Assembly: GCA_964017145.1 (NCBI GenBank)
Contig: OZ024846.1
Span: 186,001 to 250,000, forward strand
Length of the DNA stretch: 64,000 nt
Origin: Agrocybe praecox
Taxonomy: Eukaryota; Basidiomycota; Agaricomycetes; Agaricales; Agrocybaceae
Reading direction: 5' to 3'
Shown in pieces: positions 11,881 through 22,005 of the stretch (position 1 is its first letter; each line of letters opens with the position of its first letter). A model generated the notes under the pieces. It made no database searches, was not told the DNA's origin, and was given only the letters and a program-made list of their open reading frames with translations. The translations under genes and the position numbers were made by a program.

Positions 11881-12904
11881 AATTAGATTTTCGTCATGCC
11901 GTCCCTGCCGGGCCCATTCAATGGCCGTTATGATCCCTAAATCAGCCGTCTGGCACTTGACACGCATCAATAAGTGACACACGGCATTGAATTTTTCATT
12001 TATTATTTCGATTTAATACGCGGCGGCATTCCTTTGCCGATTATTGGTAAGCCGACCATTGTAGTTCGTATTTCTGATCGCATATGTACTACATACCCTC
12101 AATTATGTACTGAATATATTTGATATTACACGTGCAATGCTTGTATCTACTAATTACATGTGAATACAATGGAGACACTAAATGCGCAGCCGGATCACTT
12201 ATTCTGTGCGCTGATGAACCGTGGGAACGCGGTATGCGCGCAACGCGCACATCAGCCACTCGTTGCTGAATCTACTTGTAGCACTTCTCCAACGAACCAG
12301 TATTATTTGAAACTTTGTGAATATGTAGATTACCATCCAATAAGGGTATTTCGCCAAAAAAAACCGACACCAGGTGTTGAGCAGCAAGTATGCTAAGACG
12401 AGTGTGTTCAGCGACATGTATGTCAGCACAAACAACATCTCTAGTCCTTGCATTATGTCTATACTACTATGTACGCAGTGGGAGGGACGAGCGACTTAAT
12501 ACTTACCCTGTGGGTCGTGTTACTTAGGTTTGTAGCTACTTAAGTGGGTTGTAAACCGCTTTATATTATAGAGCGTTTAACGTCGCTCTTATATACACTT
12601 TAGTCGTGTGACTACGTGACTACGTTACTATGTTACTTTCTATATAAGTAAAGTCCGACTAATAATATACAGCACAGCCACGTTGCACGTGTGTGTGTGA
12701 CTTAGTCGTTCAACACCAGGTCCTCTTGAGAGCCGATGCAGTATTCACCTCAATAATACGCCCGTTTAATGTATGCATGGCTTACTTAAGTTCATGCCGC
12801 GTACCAGGTTTTAGTGCCGTGTATGTGTAACATGTGCCGAACAGCTGATTTAGGGATCATAACGGCTATCGCATGAGCCCGGCAGGGACGGCATGTCGAA
12901 AATC

Positions 12905-13095
12905 TAATTCACCGGACTTGGTGGATAATAATAATTGAGTTGGTGGATAATAGATGACACTTGGTGGATAATATAAAAAGTTGGTGGAGAACACAAAAAG
13001 TTGGTGGAGAATACAAAAAGTTGGTGGATAATCGACATAAGTTGGTGGATAATCGATGTAAGTTGGTGGATAATGTGACCGACTTGGTGGATAAT
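12905..13095 (+). repeat. sub-terminal TTGGTGGATAAT array, right arm of element 1
   Basis: About nine units of TTGGTGGATAAT or TTGGTGGAGAA, the inverted counterpart of 11715-11880. Unit order corresponds across the two arms, with one extra unit here, which shows the arms derive from one sequence. Confidence 0.85.
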
Positions 13096-13156
13096 ACACC
13101 AAAGTTGGTTATAAATCTACATTACGTTTTTGTACGATCCGGCACTCATACCCATG

Positions 13157-13570
13157 ATGCTCGGAACTTGCATGATCCCATTACACAGCACTTGCAACCG
13201 GGCCCAGGGGGTGCCTCTGAGGTAAGCGAGAAAACGTAGCCCCATCAATTCTGTTCAACATGCGTGTCCCTTTGGTATGCTTATACAGGCCAGAGAAAAC
13301 ATTGAACGGACAAATTGACAGGTAATTGAAGGCACGAAACAGAGTATAAAGCAAACTGACATTTTTTAGTATTTATTCATGTTTTTAGTTACAAAGCAGT
13401 GACCCTTCCATATCGCAGACTACGTTATATGATGACTTCAGGTCGTGGGTGAGTTGACCAGGCAAGTTGGTGGAGAATCTCACTGGCATCCAATCTCAGT
13501 GCCCGATGTCGTGCCGAAACCACCCTAATTGAGCACCATTATTAGCGGCAGAAGAGAAATATTTATTCGC
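13157..13570. other. intergenic, no gene seen
   Basis: Flank between foldback element 1 and the hydrophobin-like gene. One lone GTTGGTGGAGAAT unit occurs near 13464, perhaps a remnant of another element. It includes the 3' flank of the gene that follows. Confidence 0.4.
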
Positions 13571-13851
13571 TCAAAAACATACAATTCTGGCACAGCAGCT
13601 CCTGACTTGGCCTGAGAAGGCGCAGTCCCCTATGCTATCAGCGTGGCAGTTAACTGCAAGTAATCGAGGATTAACACTTTCGTCTTGAAATTCTGGAAAC
13701 AGGATAAGTACTTACTGCCAACGTTTCCCTTGGGGTTTACACCGGTTACAATAGTGTCGCAGCATGCTTGAGTGCAAGCAGCTGTAGCGGCCATTGTCAT
13801 AGGGAAGACAGCTTGAACGAAGACGAGGAAGAAAGTAGCGGTGAATTTCAT
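13571..13851 (-). CDS. hydrophobin-like small secreted cysteine-rich protein, 72 aa
   Basis: Two exons: 13851-13716 and 13653-13571, intron 62 bp with GTAAGT donor and GCAG acceptor; total 219 nt. The first 20 or so residues (MKFTATFFLVFVQAVFPM) form a signal peptide, so the product should be secreted. The mature part has eight cysteines in the order C-CC-C-C-CC-C (CTQACC, INCHADSIGDC, RSCCARIVC), which is the hydrophobin order; the NVGINC..SIGDC segment also resembles the hydrophobin centre. It is shorter than hydrophobins (usually about 100 aa) and the first C-CC spacing is only three residues, so I call it hydrophobin-like and infer a role at the wall or hyphal surface. A TATAAAG lies on the coding strand at 13923-13917, about 65 bp upstream. 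Confidence 0.75.
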
Positions 13852-13916
13852 TTTTATTTGAAGAAGATAGAGATGTAGATTGACTTCTGGTAAAAACTAG
13901 GACACTGTGGGGGGCT

Positions 13917-13923
13917 CTTTATA
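13917..13923 (-). promoter_or_regulatory. TATA-like box of the hydrophobin-like gene
   Basis: TATAAAG on the coding strand about 65 bp before the ATG. The related gene at 41343 has a CATAAAG at a comparable distance. Inferred from position and sequence only. Confidence 0.5.
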
Positions 13924-13929
13924 ACTTTC

Positions 13930-15744
13930 GTTATTCGGATCCTCGATGAACGTGCAATTCTTCGACTCCACATGCATATGGTAGGAGATACAAATTTGAA
14001 TCCTTCTGTGAATACGTCTTCGGGACTGTTGGCATTGGAGCTTCCGTCCGATTAATGTTAGTATGCATTTTAATGTTCTTGCCCTTTCGACTCGCCCAAC
14101 AGGCTCGAAGATCAGTGAAAAGGCAGTTATAGCATCAATCGAAAGGTAACGGCCAGCAAATGAGAGTGTTTTTCACTAGGATGAATGAACGATCCAGTAA
14201 GGAGAACATGATATATTTGGTCGTCGAGTCTGACTATAGAGATACACAAATAAAGCTTGTTCGGGATAGGGTCAGAATATTTTAGTCATTCGGCTTACAA
14301 AAATATTCCACCTCCGACCACGGAGCCGAATTTCGGCACATATATTTTTCCTGTCTATAATCTACTATCGGTCGACTTCGTGTCCGAATAGGCTTGCTGT
14401 CTGACTTCGGCCCGTTTATACTCATAATTGATTTGTAAATTTATCCATATAATTGTATGATTCCAAACTGACAAATAAAATCATTGTTAGGGGGAAAACA
14501 AAAAATAGTGGTAATTCAATTTATTCTACCACGTTGAGACGAGCGCATCATGGGCTATATCTTACGTTTTCTTGCGTTCCTCGCACTAGCACCCTCGACC
14601 GATTTCTCTGTATCATCTACCCGGGGTTAGCAAAAAACATTAAACAATGCACCTATACGCCTATGTGGGAATATACCACTGGTGACCCTTTGCGCATTTC
14701 CACGTTCCTGATGCGTCTTATATAATTAGTCGACTTCAGAATTTGTATTTCATTGTTCTGTTTTTTGCTCTTTCTTCGTCCACGGTCTCCGGACATAGGT
14801 CCATTTCTTATGTTTTCTGTGTACCGCATCATTTTGGACCGTCCTTAATTCCTTGTTAGTTTAATTCATTTTCTGAACGCGAGGCAACCACATAGCTTGT
14901 CCACAATTGTCTGTCACTTGTTTGATTTTCTTTGAAATTTTTTTGTTACCCTATTATACCGTCCCCATTCGCTTTTATTTCCGATTCCATTTCCTGACTA
15001 CTTATCTTCGCAAGTAGAATTATAGACCACACGTTTTGTTCTTCTTAGCAAAAGATTAATGGAAATTATCTGACTGACCATCGCTCAGAAGCTGGCACGC
15101 AATGTATACTACGTATTAAATACCATTCCATCCACTCACTCACACAGACGTGCCTATCATCTCTTTCCATTCCCAACCACCACGAGACGATTCTCACTCG
15201 TCTCGCCTCTTTATTCGAACTCACAATGGGTATCACTATTTCAGCCTCACGTACGCCAGAACCGTGTTGGGACACGGGTTCTCGGGAGACCGCAATGACG
15301 ATCACCCACTTGAAGCAAAGGACAGGACCAAAACAGGAAAGAGCAGCGGACGTGTCATCAAACCATCTACTTAGGGGTTTGAGACTTGAGTGGGGTTTGA
15401 AACACGATGATTATGACTGATATTTGTGTCCTGTCATTACCTCTACGTAAAATAGAGTAATTTACTCGTCTATTCACGGTATCAAAATCATGTGCACATA
15501 CCAGCTGATTTGACACTGACAGTTTGAATGCGTAGAATGATATTGATTAGTTCCAACAGTGATAAAAACATTAGCGGTACACATACATGATACAAATATC
15601 AATGATATCAGGACCTTACAGGCTGATGGCCGTAGATGTAGGCTTTATGATTTTGAGTCAGATATGTTCATATATAACTGAAGACTATTTCCGATAAAGA
15701 TTGCGATATAACTCTACACCCGCTGGTACCTGGCAAGCTTAACG
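13930..15744. other. 1.8-kb intergenic stretch, no gene seen
   Basis: AT-rich DNA with short open frames and no recognised domain. From about 15380 to 15744 it matches the DNA upstream of 7TM copy B (about 1710-1949), including GATGATTATGACTxATATTTG, so it is the 5' flank of copy D. Confidence 0.45.
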
Positions 15745-17002
15745 ATGACGGTTGGACGATACGCTTCTTTTATAACTACTGGACTGTTTGGCATCAACGT
15801 TCACGCTGTCTTGATATATCTTTTGCTTATGGGTATGTTCCTTAGATCTCTTGATTCCAACGCTAGCCACATCTAACTTCATCTGTTCATGTTCGTACAA
15901 CCAGGACTGTACACTTCAGTATACTTTCAGACTTCCTTCCTGTACTGTGAGCTCACTTTCCATATACATGATTCCAATATGAGCGGTGAAGAGCTGACCT
16001 GCTACTACGTCACGCATCCATCGATTTACGTTGACCTGTCATAATCATCTAGTTAGAAAGAAGTCTCTTCACGTCGGGATCTTCTCCGCAATAACGGCAT
16101 TATATTTCCTAAGCGTTGTTGATTTGGGCATACTGTGGTATATCCTGAGTAATGGTCGCAGGATCATCTCGATACAGGATCCATTTATAAAGGAAGATGT
16201 TGTTTATTTCCTCCCATGGGCGCATTGGATAAATTTGTTCTCCGTTTATGCGGAATTTATTATTGCAGATGGTATTCTAGTGAGTTCTGGCCTGGTAACG
16301 GTGATTACCGTTTTATTAATATTTATTTACCTTAGATTTGGCGATGTTGGCAATTACAAGACTCTCAATGGCCGATGATCCCTTTGTGTATCCTATTTCT
16401 CACAGAGATTGGTGGGTTTACGCTTGGTATTATCATTCAGATACTTCCAAATTAATGTTATCAGTTATTCAATAGCACTATTCATTACCTCCATGACAAT
16501 GGAAGGACTACTATCACTCACTACAAGATATGAATATTCAGTGAACGTGCCATCCGTCAGACTCGCCGACGTAGAAAGTGCATTTACGTTCGTGTCGAGT
16601 GTAACGAGTCTGATAGCATCATCGCTCATTGCGTACCGGATATACTCCTTTACGAAGAACTCGGATAAGATCAGAAGAAAATACATGCCCATCGTTGAGA
16701 TCGTCATCCAATCGGTTGCGGTATACACTGTTGCTTTGATCGTACTCGGCATCAGTGGAACCCTCCCGTCTTGTTCGATAGGATTTTGCCTACGTACAGA
16801 GGATATGATGGACTATATGACGATGGCAACTATGGTTGTCCGTTCGCCGAAAATAAAAAACTATATACTTTTACGATGTACTTAGTATGTAATACCAATA
16901 TTTCGAAAAATTCATACATTACCTTCATTATCCAATATATAAGTCCGATTATCCAACATATATATCGGGTTATCCAACATATGCGCTGGATTATCCAACA
17001 TA

Positions 17003-17215
17003 CAGTGGGGGACAAAACCGTTACAATGTTTTGTACATTTCAAGTAAACCAGATATAACTTAGGAGCCAGGCAAGCTAGAACCTTGAAATTTTAAATGTA
17101 GATAGCCCTGGATATTATCTACCCAAACATATGTCAATGATTATGTAAGCACAACTTCTTCCCACACTACAGATTATTTAAAAGTACAAGTACATTGTAA
17201 CGGTTTTGTCCCTCT
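17003..17215 (+). repeat. left 213-bp TIR of the Tc1 element
   Basis: Matches 18385-18597 in inverse orientation at almost every base. It carries GGACAAAACCGTTACAATG at its outer edge and the reverse complement at its inner edge, so each arm is bounded by two inverted transposase-site-like motifs. Confidence 0.92.
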
Positions 17216-17341
17216 CAGCCAAATCACCTGACTTTGTTGATTACATCCAAATAAGTGCAAATAAAATCATGTGATTGGTTGGAAATAGGTATATATACTC
17301 TTGTACAATGCATGTGGTGCCCCACAACTCATTATTTCACC

Positions 17342-18358
17342 ATGCACTGCATTACTACTGCCCAACGCACCCACATCATTCATCTTCTTACCCAAGGTCA
17401 TTCTGCTCACCAAATTGAAGCTATTACTGGTTGTTCTATTGCCTCTATATCCCGTATCCGCAACAAATACTGCTCTGACCTTCCCAAGTCCACTGGTGGC
17501 CGTCTTCACAAACTTTCACCATCCAATATCAAATATGCCATACACCTTATCTCTTCTCGCAAGGCTGAAAATGCTGTTGAGGTTGCCAAAACCTTGAAAG
17601 ACATTACCAATCAGCCTCTATCATCAAAGACTGTTTGCAGAGCACTTTGGAGCACTGGATTAAAGGCTGTAGTCAAGAAGAAACAGCCTTTTCTCTCCAA
17701 ACGACATAGGAAGGAATGCATGGACTTTGCAATGAGCCATATATACTGGACTGTTGATGACTGGAAGCGTGTTGTCTACACAGATGAAACCAAAGTCAAT
17801 TGTTTGGGGTCAGATGGGAGGAAGTGGGTGTGGAAAATGCCAGGAGAGGGGCTTAGTGATAGGCTGGTAGAGGGCATAGTCAAATTTGCAGGAGGGAATT
17901 TGATGTTTTGGGGCTGTATGTTTTGGGAAGGAGTTGGGTATGGGACCAAGATTGATGGGAGGATGGATGCTGACCTCTATGTGTCCATTCTGGATGATGA
18001 ACTCCAGCAAAGCCTTGCATATTACAACAAGAACCCAGAGGATGTCATTTTTCAGCAAGACAATGACCCCAAGCACAAGAGCAAAAAGGCCATGAACTGG
18101 CTAAAAGACAGTGGTATGGAAGTTATGGTGTGGCCCCCTCAATCAGCAGACCTCAACCCAATTGAACACCTTTGGGTTCATCTCAAGGCAAGGCTTGGAG
18201 ACTATGAAACAGCCCCTTCTAGCATAGCAGAACTTTGGGAAAGGACACAGAAGGTGTGGAATGAAATTCCAGCCTCTGTGTGTCAGAATTTGATAGAAAG
18301 TATGCCTAGAAGAGTTGCAGCTGTTGCTAAGGCCAAGGGAGGGTATACCAAGTACTAA
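17342..18358 (+). CDS. Tc1/mariner-family transposase, DD34E
   Basis: A single-exon transposase that would cut and paste the surrounding element at TA sites. I choose ATG 17342 (MHCITTAQRTHIIHLL, 338 aa); the frame is open further upstream to 17255, but Tc1 transposases are usually about 340 aa and start with this helix. The N-terminal third has two helix-turn-helix-like regions (HQIEAITGCSIASISRIRNK, then SSKTVCRALWSTGLK) for binding the inverted repeats. The catalytic core shows D in VVYTDETKVN, D in FQQDNDPKHKSK and E in SADLNPIEHLWVHLK, with 34 residues between the second D and the E. No stop or frameshift is present. Confidence 0.93.
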   Translation: MHCITTAQRTHIIHLLTQGHSAHQIEAITGCSIASISRIRNKYCSDLPKSTGGRLHKLSPSNIKYAIHLISSRKAENAVEVAKTLKDITNQPLSSKTVCRALWSTGLKAVVKKKQPFLSKRHRKECMDFAMSHIYWTVDDWKRVVYTDETKVNCLGSDGRKWVWKMPGEGLSDRLVEGIVKFAGGNLMFWGCMFWEGVGYGTKIDGRMDADLYVSILDDELQQSLAYYNKNPEDVIFQQDNDPKHKSKKAMNWLKDSGMEVMVWPPQSADLNPIEHLWVHLKARLGDYETAPSSIAELWERTQKVWNEIPASVCQNLIESMPRRVAAVAKAKGGYTKY

Positions 18359-18384
18359 ATAGTGTAAATAGTATATAATTTTCA

Positions 18385-18597
18385 AGAGGGACAAAACCGT
18401 TACAATGTACTTGTACTTTTAAATAATCTGTAGTGTGGGAAGAAATAGTGCTTACATAATCATTGACATATGTTTGGGTAGATAATATCCAGGGCTATCT
18501 ACATTTAAAATTTCAAGGTTCTAGCTTGCCTGGCTCCCAAGTTATTTCTGTTTTACTTGAAATGTACAAAACATTGTAACGGTTTTGTCCCCCACTG
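18385..18597 (-). repeat. right 213-bp TIR of the Tc1 element
   Basis: Inverted partner of 17003-17215, ending next to the TA at 18598-18599. It begins directly downstream of the transposase stop codon region. Confidence 0.92.
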
Positions 18598-18867
18598 TAT
18601 GTGTCGGGTTGTCCGACACACAACTTGGATTATCCAATAGATGTGTTGGATTATCCATTACACACATTGGATTGTCCAATATATATGCTGTGTTATCCAA
18701 CATGGTTGAGAGTCATTCTCATACATCTAGTCGCTTAAAATGCCGGCGATGCCGGGCGTTCTTGATGGCCGTTGGGGTCCGTTTGTAGGGGCCGAAGTCT
18801 GGCAATCAGGAAATGGCTCAAAATTGGCCGGCAACGACGGCATCGTAGCCGCGTGAGAGTAAGGTAA

Positions 18868-19090
18868 TTGCCTCGAATTATGTTGGATAATCCAACATGT
18901 ATAATGGACAATCCAAATTATATGTTGGACAACCCAATCTATATGTTGGATATCCCAAGTTTTGTGTTGGACAACCCGACACATATGTTGGATAATCCGA
19001 CACATGTGTTGGATAACCCAATATATATGTTGGACAATCCTACATGTATGTTAGATAATCGGACTTATATGATGGACAATAACGGTAATG
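18868..19090 (-). repeat. sub-terminal TTATCCAACA array, right arm of foldback element 2
   Basis: About eleven imperfect units of 18-21 bp with core TTGGATAATCC or TTGGACAACCC on the plus strand. The frame across them happens to be open (repeated MLDNPT), a product of the period being near 21 bp, not a gene. Confidence 0.85.
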
Positions 19091-19629
19091 TATGATTTTA
19101 TTGAAATATAGGCACTAAATACTAATTACATTGGAGAAGTATATAGTTTTTTATTTTCGGCGAACGGACAACCATAGGCAACAGCTATAATAGCAGTAAG
19201 TGTGTGTTCGTCTCCCTGGGATCATGAATAAATATCGAATGTTTTGACTTTTTGAAGGGTCTCAGACCAACAGTCATGGTCGCACGGATCACTGCTTCAT
19301 CCGATCATATGGATGTCAGCACTTCTCCGGACGACTGCGTGCAGTCCAATATTCGATTCGAGCGAAGAGCTGCTATAGGAGAGACAGTGACAGTAAACAG
19401 CGCATAGGGAGGTGTCTATAGGTGCCTGTGAGAATTCAATACAGCTTCAGGTTCCACGCAATTTTTACTAAATGTTTTGTAACGACCATCTTAAGTTCTT
19501 TACTATGGGTATGGTTTTTTTGTTTTAATGTAAAGAACTTGTAACCAACCAATGTGGATTTATTGATGCTAGTACTTTCGTCCTCTTTGCTGTTATTTAT
19601 GTGATTAGCTATTTTCTACATTCCATTGC

Positions 19630-20437
19630 AGCTGGTGTATATAGGATTTGCTCAGAAGTTAGACTCTGATCCGGCCATTTTGTTGCTGATTATCCGCCAA
19701 GCTTGGCTCAGGACGCTCTGTGCACTGTTAGTCTCTTCCATGCAAACAGAGTAGGATATTCCAGTGGCAACGTAAATATCTCCTAGTACAACCTTTTCCT
19801 CTGGTAGAGAAACGGGTCCAGCATCTCGCTCCCTTCGTGAAATAAGCCTGCTAATAAATGATGGAGAAAGCGCTGGTGCCGATAAATTTACGACCAACGA
19901 GATGATATCTGAGTATGTCGAATGTGAAGGTTGGAGTTTGGACTACGAATATTGTAAGAGTAAGGTAGGCCGCGAAGCCGATGTTTGATGCGAATGATCC
20001 AAGGCCATGCCGGTGATGGAACATGGCTGATGGGACATAAGATGATAAAAATAAATGGCATACAAGATATAATCGCCAGAAACTCATCCATCTCCCCAAA
20101 TCACCTCGTTCTTTCTCCAGAAGTTTCTTATCTCTGCATTATATGTATATGCCAAGTTCCATCCGGAATGAACAGCATCATGAACAGATAAAGGGCCTTC
20201 ATTGAGGATGGTGAACTTTTGAGAATTCCCATGGTCCTGAGAATGACAGTGGTCACACAAGTATTGTGAGAGGCCGATGAGCGGCACCAGCCAAATTTCT
20301 CTATTTCGGCTTGATCTTACACTTTCGGCTGGTATTTCATGCCCTCGAAGTGAGCGCTCATGGTGTTTAGCATCGGTTTTGCTTGCTGCGCGATGGCGTT
20401 TTGGGGCTTCTATCTGCTCATGAAGTACACGCCTCAT
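19630..20437 (-). pseudogene. unidentified membrane-protein remnant, block copy 1
   Basis: I do not recognise this gene. Read on the minus strand it gives REIWLVPLIGLSQYLCDHCH near the 5' end, then a hydrophobic stretch around SFWRLYLVCHLFLSSYVP and FAAYLTLTIFVVQTPTFTF, then LRYHLVGRKFIGTSAFSIIY. The pieces fall in different frames and no clear splice sites join them. Three copies exist (here, 38210-39005 and 48750-49283) and none shows one long frame throughout; frames differ between copies, which points to decay. It lies divergently upstream of each forkhead-like gene, so part of it may simply be promoter DNA. Low certainty on coding status. Confidence 0.35.
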
Positions 20438-20471
20438 TGTCGATTATCAAAAGATCCGATGAGGAGAAACA

Positions 20472-20480
20472 CATAAAAAG
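20472..20480 (+). promoter_or_regulatory. TATA-like box of forkhead-like gene 1
   Basis: CATAAAAAG about 112 bp upstream of the ATG at 20591, followed by a GGGCCCCACCACTCAGACC stretch. The same box and following sequence stand at 39050 and, inverted, near 48652-48660, so the core promoter has been kept in all three copies. Confidence 0.55.
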
Positions 20481-20590
20481 GGCCCCACCACTCAGACCTT
20501 TCCTTACCACACCCACCAACGTGCACTCTCACTCAGTTCCACCATCCTCTCACCTACCACTACTCTTAACATACCACTTGTACAATCAAT

Positions 20591-21521
20591 ATGGCTCGCA
20601 CATACACTCGAGGTCATACACAGGCCAGGCGTAGCTCTGCGTCCACCGCAGGCTCTGTCAGTTCTACCTTTCCAGACGCCATATACTGGGACTATGATAC
20701 GTTACAGAGTGGTAAGTCTCGTTCAACAGCTATGATATGAAAGAACCTGACTGTTTATATTTTGATTTATAGCCACTGAGAATTTCATTCGATCAACCAT
20801 TATCAAACTCGGACTTCCTTCAGCTCACCCACAGGTCCCTCTCAGTCTTTGGGTCCTTCCTGACGAGCTCCCAGGAGGATTCAAGAGACCGAACTATTAC
20901 CTTCTTGGTCTGTTGGCCATTTGGGGATCTCCTTGGAAGAAGTTGAAGCTTTCCGAGATATACGACGCTATCGATGAGCGTTATCCTACATTGAAAGAGA
21001 AGAGGCCAGCATATAAGGTTCGTGTTTATCCATCTACTAGTTATCCGTCCTTACTAACACGCTAAATTCAGCGTTCATTGCGTCACAAGCTCTCGCTCGA
21101 GCCGGTCTTTTTCAACGTCAAGAAGACTCCAGACGAACAAAGGTCCATATTGGACGATGAAACTCGGGGAAACGACTGGGTTATCGATATCCGCCGTATA
21201 GATTTTCCGAAACGAGGACGAGCACCAAGAAACGCTGGGGAATCACTCCATAACTTGCCAATACACCCCTCCGAGGTGTACAGCTACAATTATCCAAGTA
21301 CCGAGGTCAATTCTGTCCCTGAATCTCCTTCCTCATCCACAACCTATGAGGGAGGATCATTCGAGTCGGTAGATTACAACGGTAGCTATGGCTTCCAACA
21401 AGCTATTTCCCCAGACTTTTATATGGGATCTGATGTCTATCCTTACGAGGTTAACCTGTCCGCTACTGTGATCCCCCTTCTGTTTAACAACAATTATGAG
21501 AACTTCATGTTCTCTCAGTAA
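20591..21521 (+). CDS. forkhead-like winged-helix protein 1, 271 aa
   Basis: Three exons, 20591-20711, 20773-21017 and 21072-21521 (816 nt, phases consistent; donors GTAAGT and GTTCGT). After a short Ser/Thr-rich N-terminus (MARTYTRGHTQARRSS) comes a forkhead-type domain at about residues 75-145: KRPNYYLLGLLAIWGSPWKK corresponds to the helix-1 PxYSYxxLIxxAI region, LSEIYDAIDERYP to helix 2 and RSLRHKLSLEPVFFNVKK to the recognition helix. The canonical SIRHNLSLN reads SLRHKLSLE: the His is kept, but the Asn before Ser is Arg and the next Asn is Lys, so DNA contacts may differ. The C-terminus is Tyr/Ser-rich and ends NNNYENFMFSQ. Probably a DNA-binding nuclear protein; target unknown. The domain call rests on pattern only. 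Confidence 0.75.
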
Positions 21522-21754
21522 TTTGATTGTGTGCTCCTACATATTTCTTTCTTCTATTATTTATCTTTTTGTTGATTTTCTGTTCATTCCCTTGTATTCA
21601 ATTAAATAACCTAACATAAAATACCTTTGTTCATATTCTGTATACTATTCTTTCCTTACTTTCTCGTAGCAGATAGAGTATACTCCTTGTATTCAATTAA
21701 ATAAATCTGTCTCGTGTTGATGGTACAAACAAACAACATTCGGGTATGGCTGAA

Positions 21755-22005
21755 TCATGCAGTACCACAGCAGGGGATAACCTGGCCTTTGAGCGTGCAG
21801 TTGCCTGTTGTGTTTCGGAAGCAGTTGACTGCAAGAAATGAGGTGGATAGATAACATTACATATATATCCAAACAAACTTACTCCCAACTTTACTGCCTG
21901 GGAGCCGTATGCCTTCTACGACAGTGTCACAGTGTACCTGGGTGCAGCTTGCGAAGTTGGCGTTGGCGTTGGTCGTCATAAGTGCTCATTGCGACATACT
22001 AAAAT
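21755..22005 (-). pseudogene. hydrophobin-like remnant, block copy 1
   Basis: Related to the hydrophobin-like genes at 13851 and 41343. The exon-1 part reads SCTQVHCDTVVEGIRLPGS (the CC pair is lost) and ends with a GTAAGT donor near 21885. The exon-2 part reads NCFRNTTGNC and IPCCGTA, stop at 21755. No signal peptide or good start is in frame upstream, so it is unlikely to be secreted or functional. Confidence 0.55.

Larger units (their letters stand above)
11662..13150. mobile_element. foldback element 1 with TTATCCACCAA arrays and 6-bp TSD
   Basis: A 1,489-bp element whose ends start TATGAGTGCCGGATCGTACA on both strands (left 11662, right 13150). CCCATG lies directly outside each end (11656-11661 and 13151-13156), a 6-bp target duplication. 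Each arm is about 310 bp. It carries, after the terminus, an array of roughly 17-22 bp units containing TTATCCACCAACTT or TTCTCCACCAACTT (left 11715-11880, right 12905-13095), then an inner core with GCCGTCCCTGCCGGGC and ATGATCCCTAAATCAGC. The 860-bp centre (about 11976-12834) is not an inverted repeat, codes for nothing recognisable and may be a separate insertion. No transposase seen. Superfamily not assigned. Confidence 0.85.
17003..18597 (+). mobile_element. Tc1-type DNA transposon, apparently complete
   Basis: A 1,595-bp element with 213-bp terminal inverted repeats (17003-17215 and 18385-18597, nearly identical) beginning CAGTGGGGGACAAAACCGTT, flanked by a duplicated TA (17001-17002 and 18598-18599). 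Each repeat is itself symmetric: the terminal GGACAAAACCGTTACAATG recurs inverted at its inner edge. It holds one uninterrupted transposase gene, so it may be autonomous or recently so. It sits inside an array unit of foldback element 2 and is therefore the younger insertion. Confidence 0.95.
16831..19176. mobile_element. foldback element 2, inserted in the 7TM exon, hosting a Tc1 element
   Basis: Ends are perfect 40-bp inverted repeats starting TATGGTTGTCCGTTCGCCGA (16831 and 19176). Both are flanked by GGCAAC (16825-16830 and 19177-19182), a 6-bp target duplication. Inside each end lies an array of about 20-bp units built on TTATCCAACATATA or TTGTCCAACA (left about 16927-17000 and 18600-18710, right about 18878-19080). 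A short core with GCCGGCGATGCCGGGC follows, like the core of foldback element 1. Without the nested Tc1 copy it is about 750 bp. It encodes no transposase of its own. Terminal TATG, 6-bp duplication, array and core all parallel element 1 although terminal sequences differ, so they are probably two subfamilies of one non-autonomous group. Confidence 0.88.
15745..19407 (+). pseudogene. 7TM membrane protein copy D, split by nested transposons
   Basis: A copy of the same 7TM family as 1950-3242. Exon 1 is 15745-15832 (MTVGRYASFITTGLFGINVH), donor GTATGT, acceptor CCAG at 15904, then LYTSVYFQTSFLYCELTF. Further exons give LHVGIFSAITALYFL, WYILSNGRR, FLPWAHWINLFSVYAEF, IWRCWQLQDSQWPM and MEGLLSLTTRYEYS through SSLIAYRIYSFTKNSDKI to DYMTMAT. 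There the exon is interrupted at 16831 by a foldback element and resumes at 19183 with AIIA, a short intron and the final exon GLRPTVMVARIT, stop 19407. Removing the insertion plus one GGCAAC restores the exon exactly. Independently, a 1-nt length change near 16450-16490 shifts the frame relative to copy G. Promoter flank is shared with copy B. Confidence 0.8.

Noticed and set aside
12490..12720. Possible solo LTR inside foldback element 1
   Set aside because: The sequence has TATATAAG and a TGT start, but I found no matching TG..CA pair with a target duplication and no second copy.
12905..13095. GTTGGTGGATAAT repeats as a CRISPR array
   Set aside because: Same reason: sub-terminal array of a foldback element with inverted partner and target duplication.
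18868..19095. Repeats that look like a CRISPR array or a repeat protein (MLDNPT units)
   Set aside because: Units are contiguous and diverged, have no unique spacers, and mirror an array in the other arm of a transposable element in a fungal genome.
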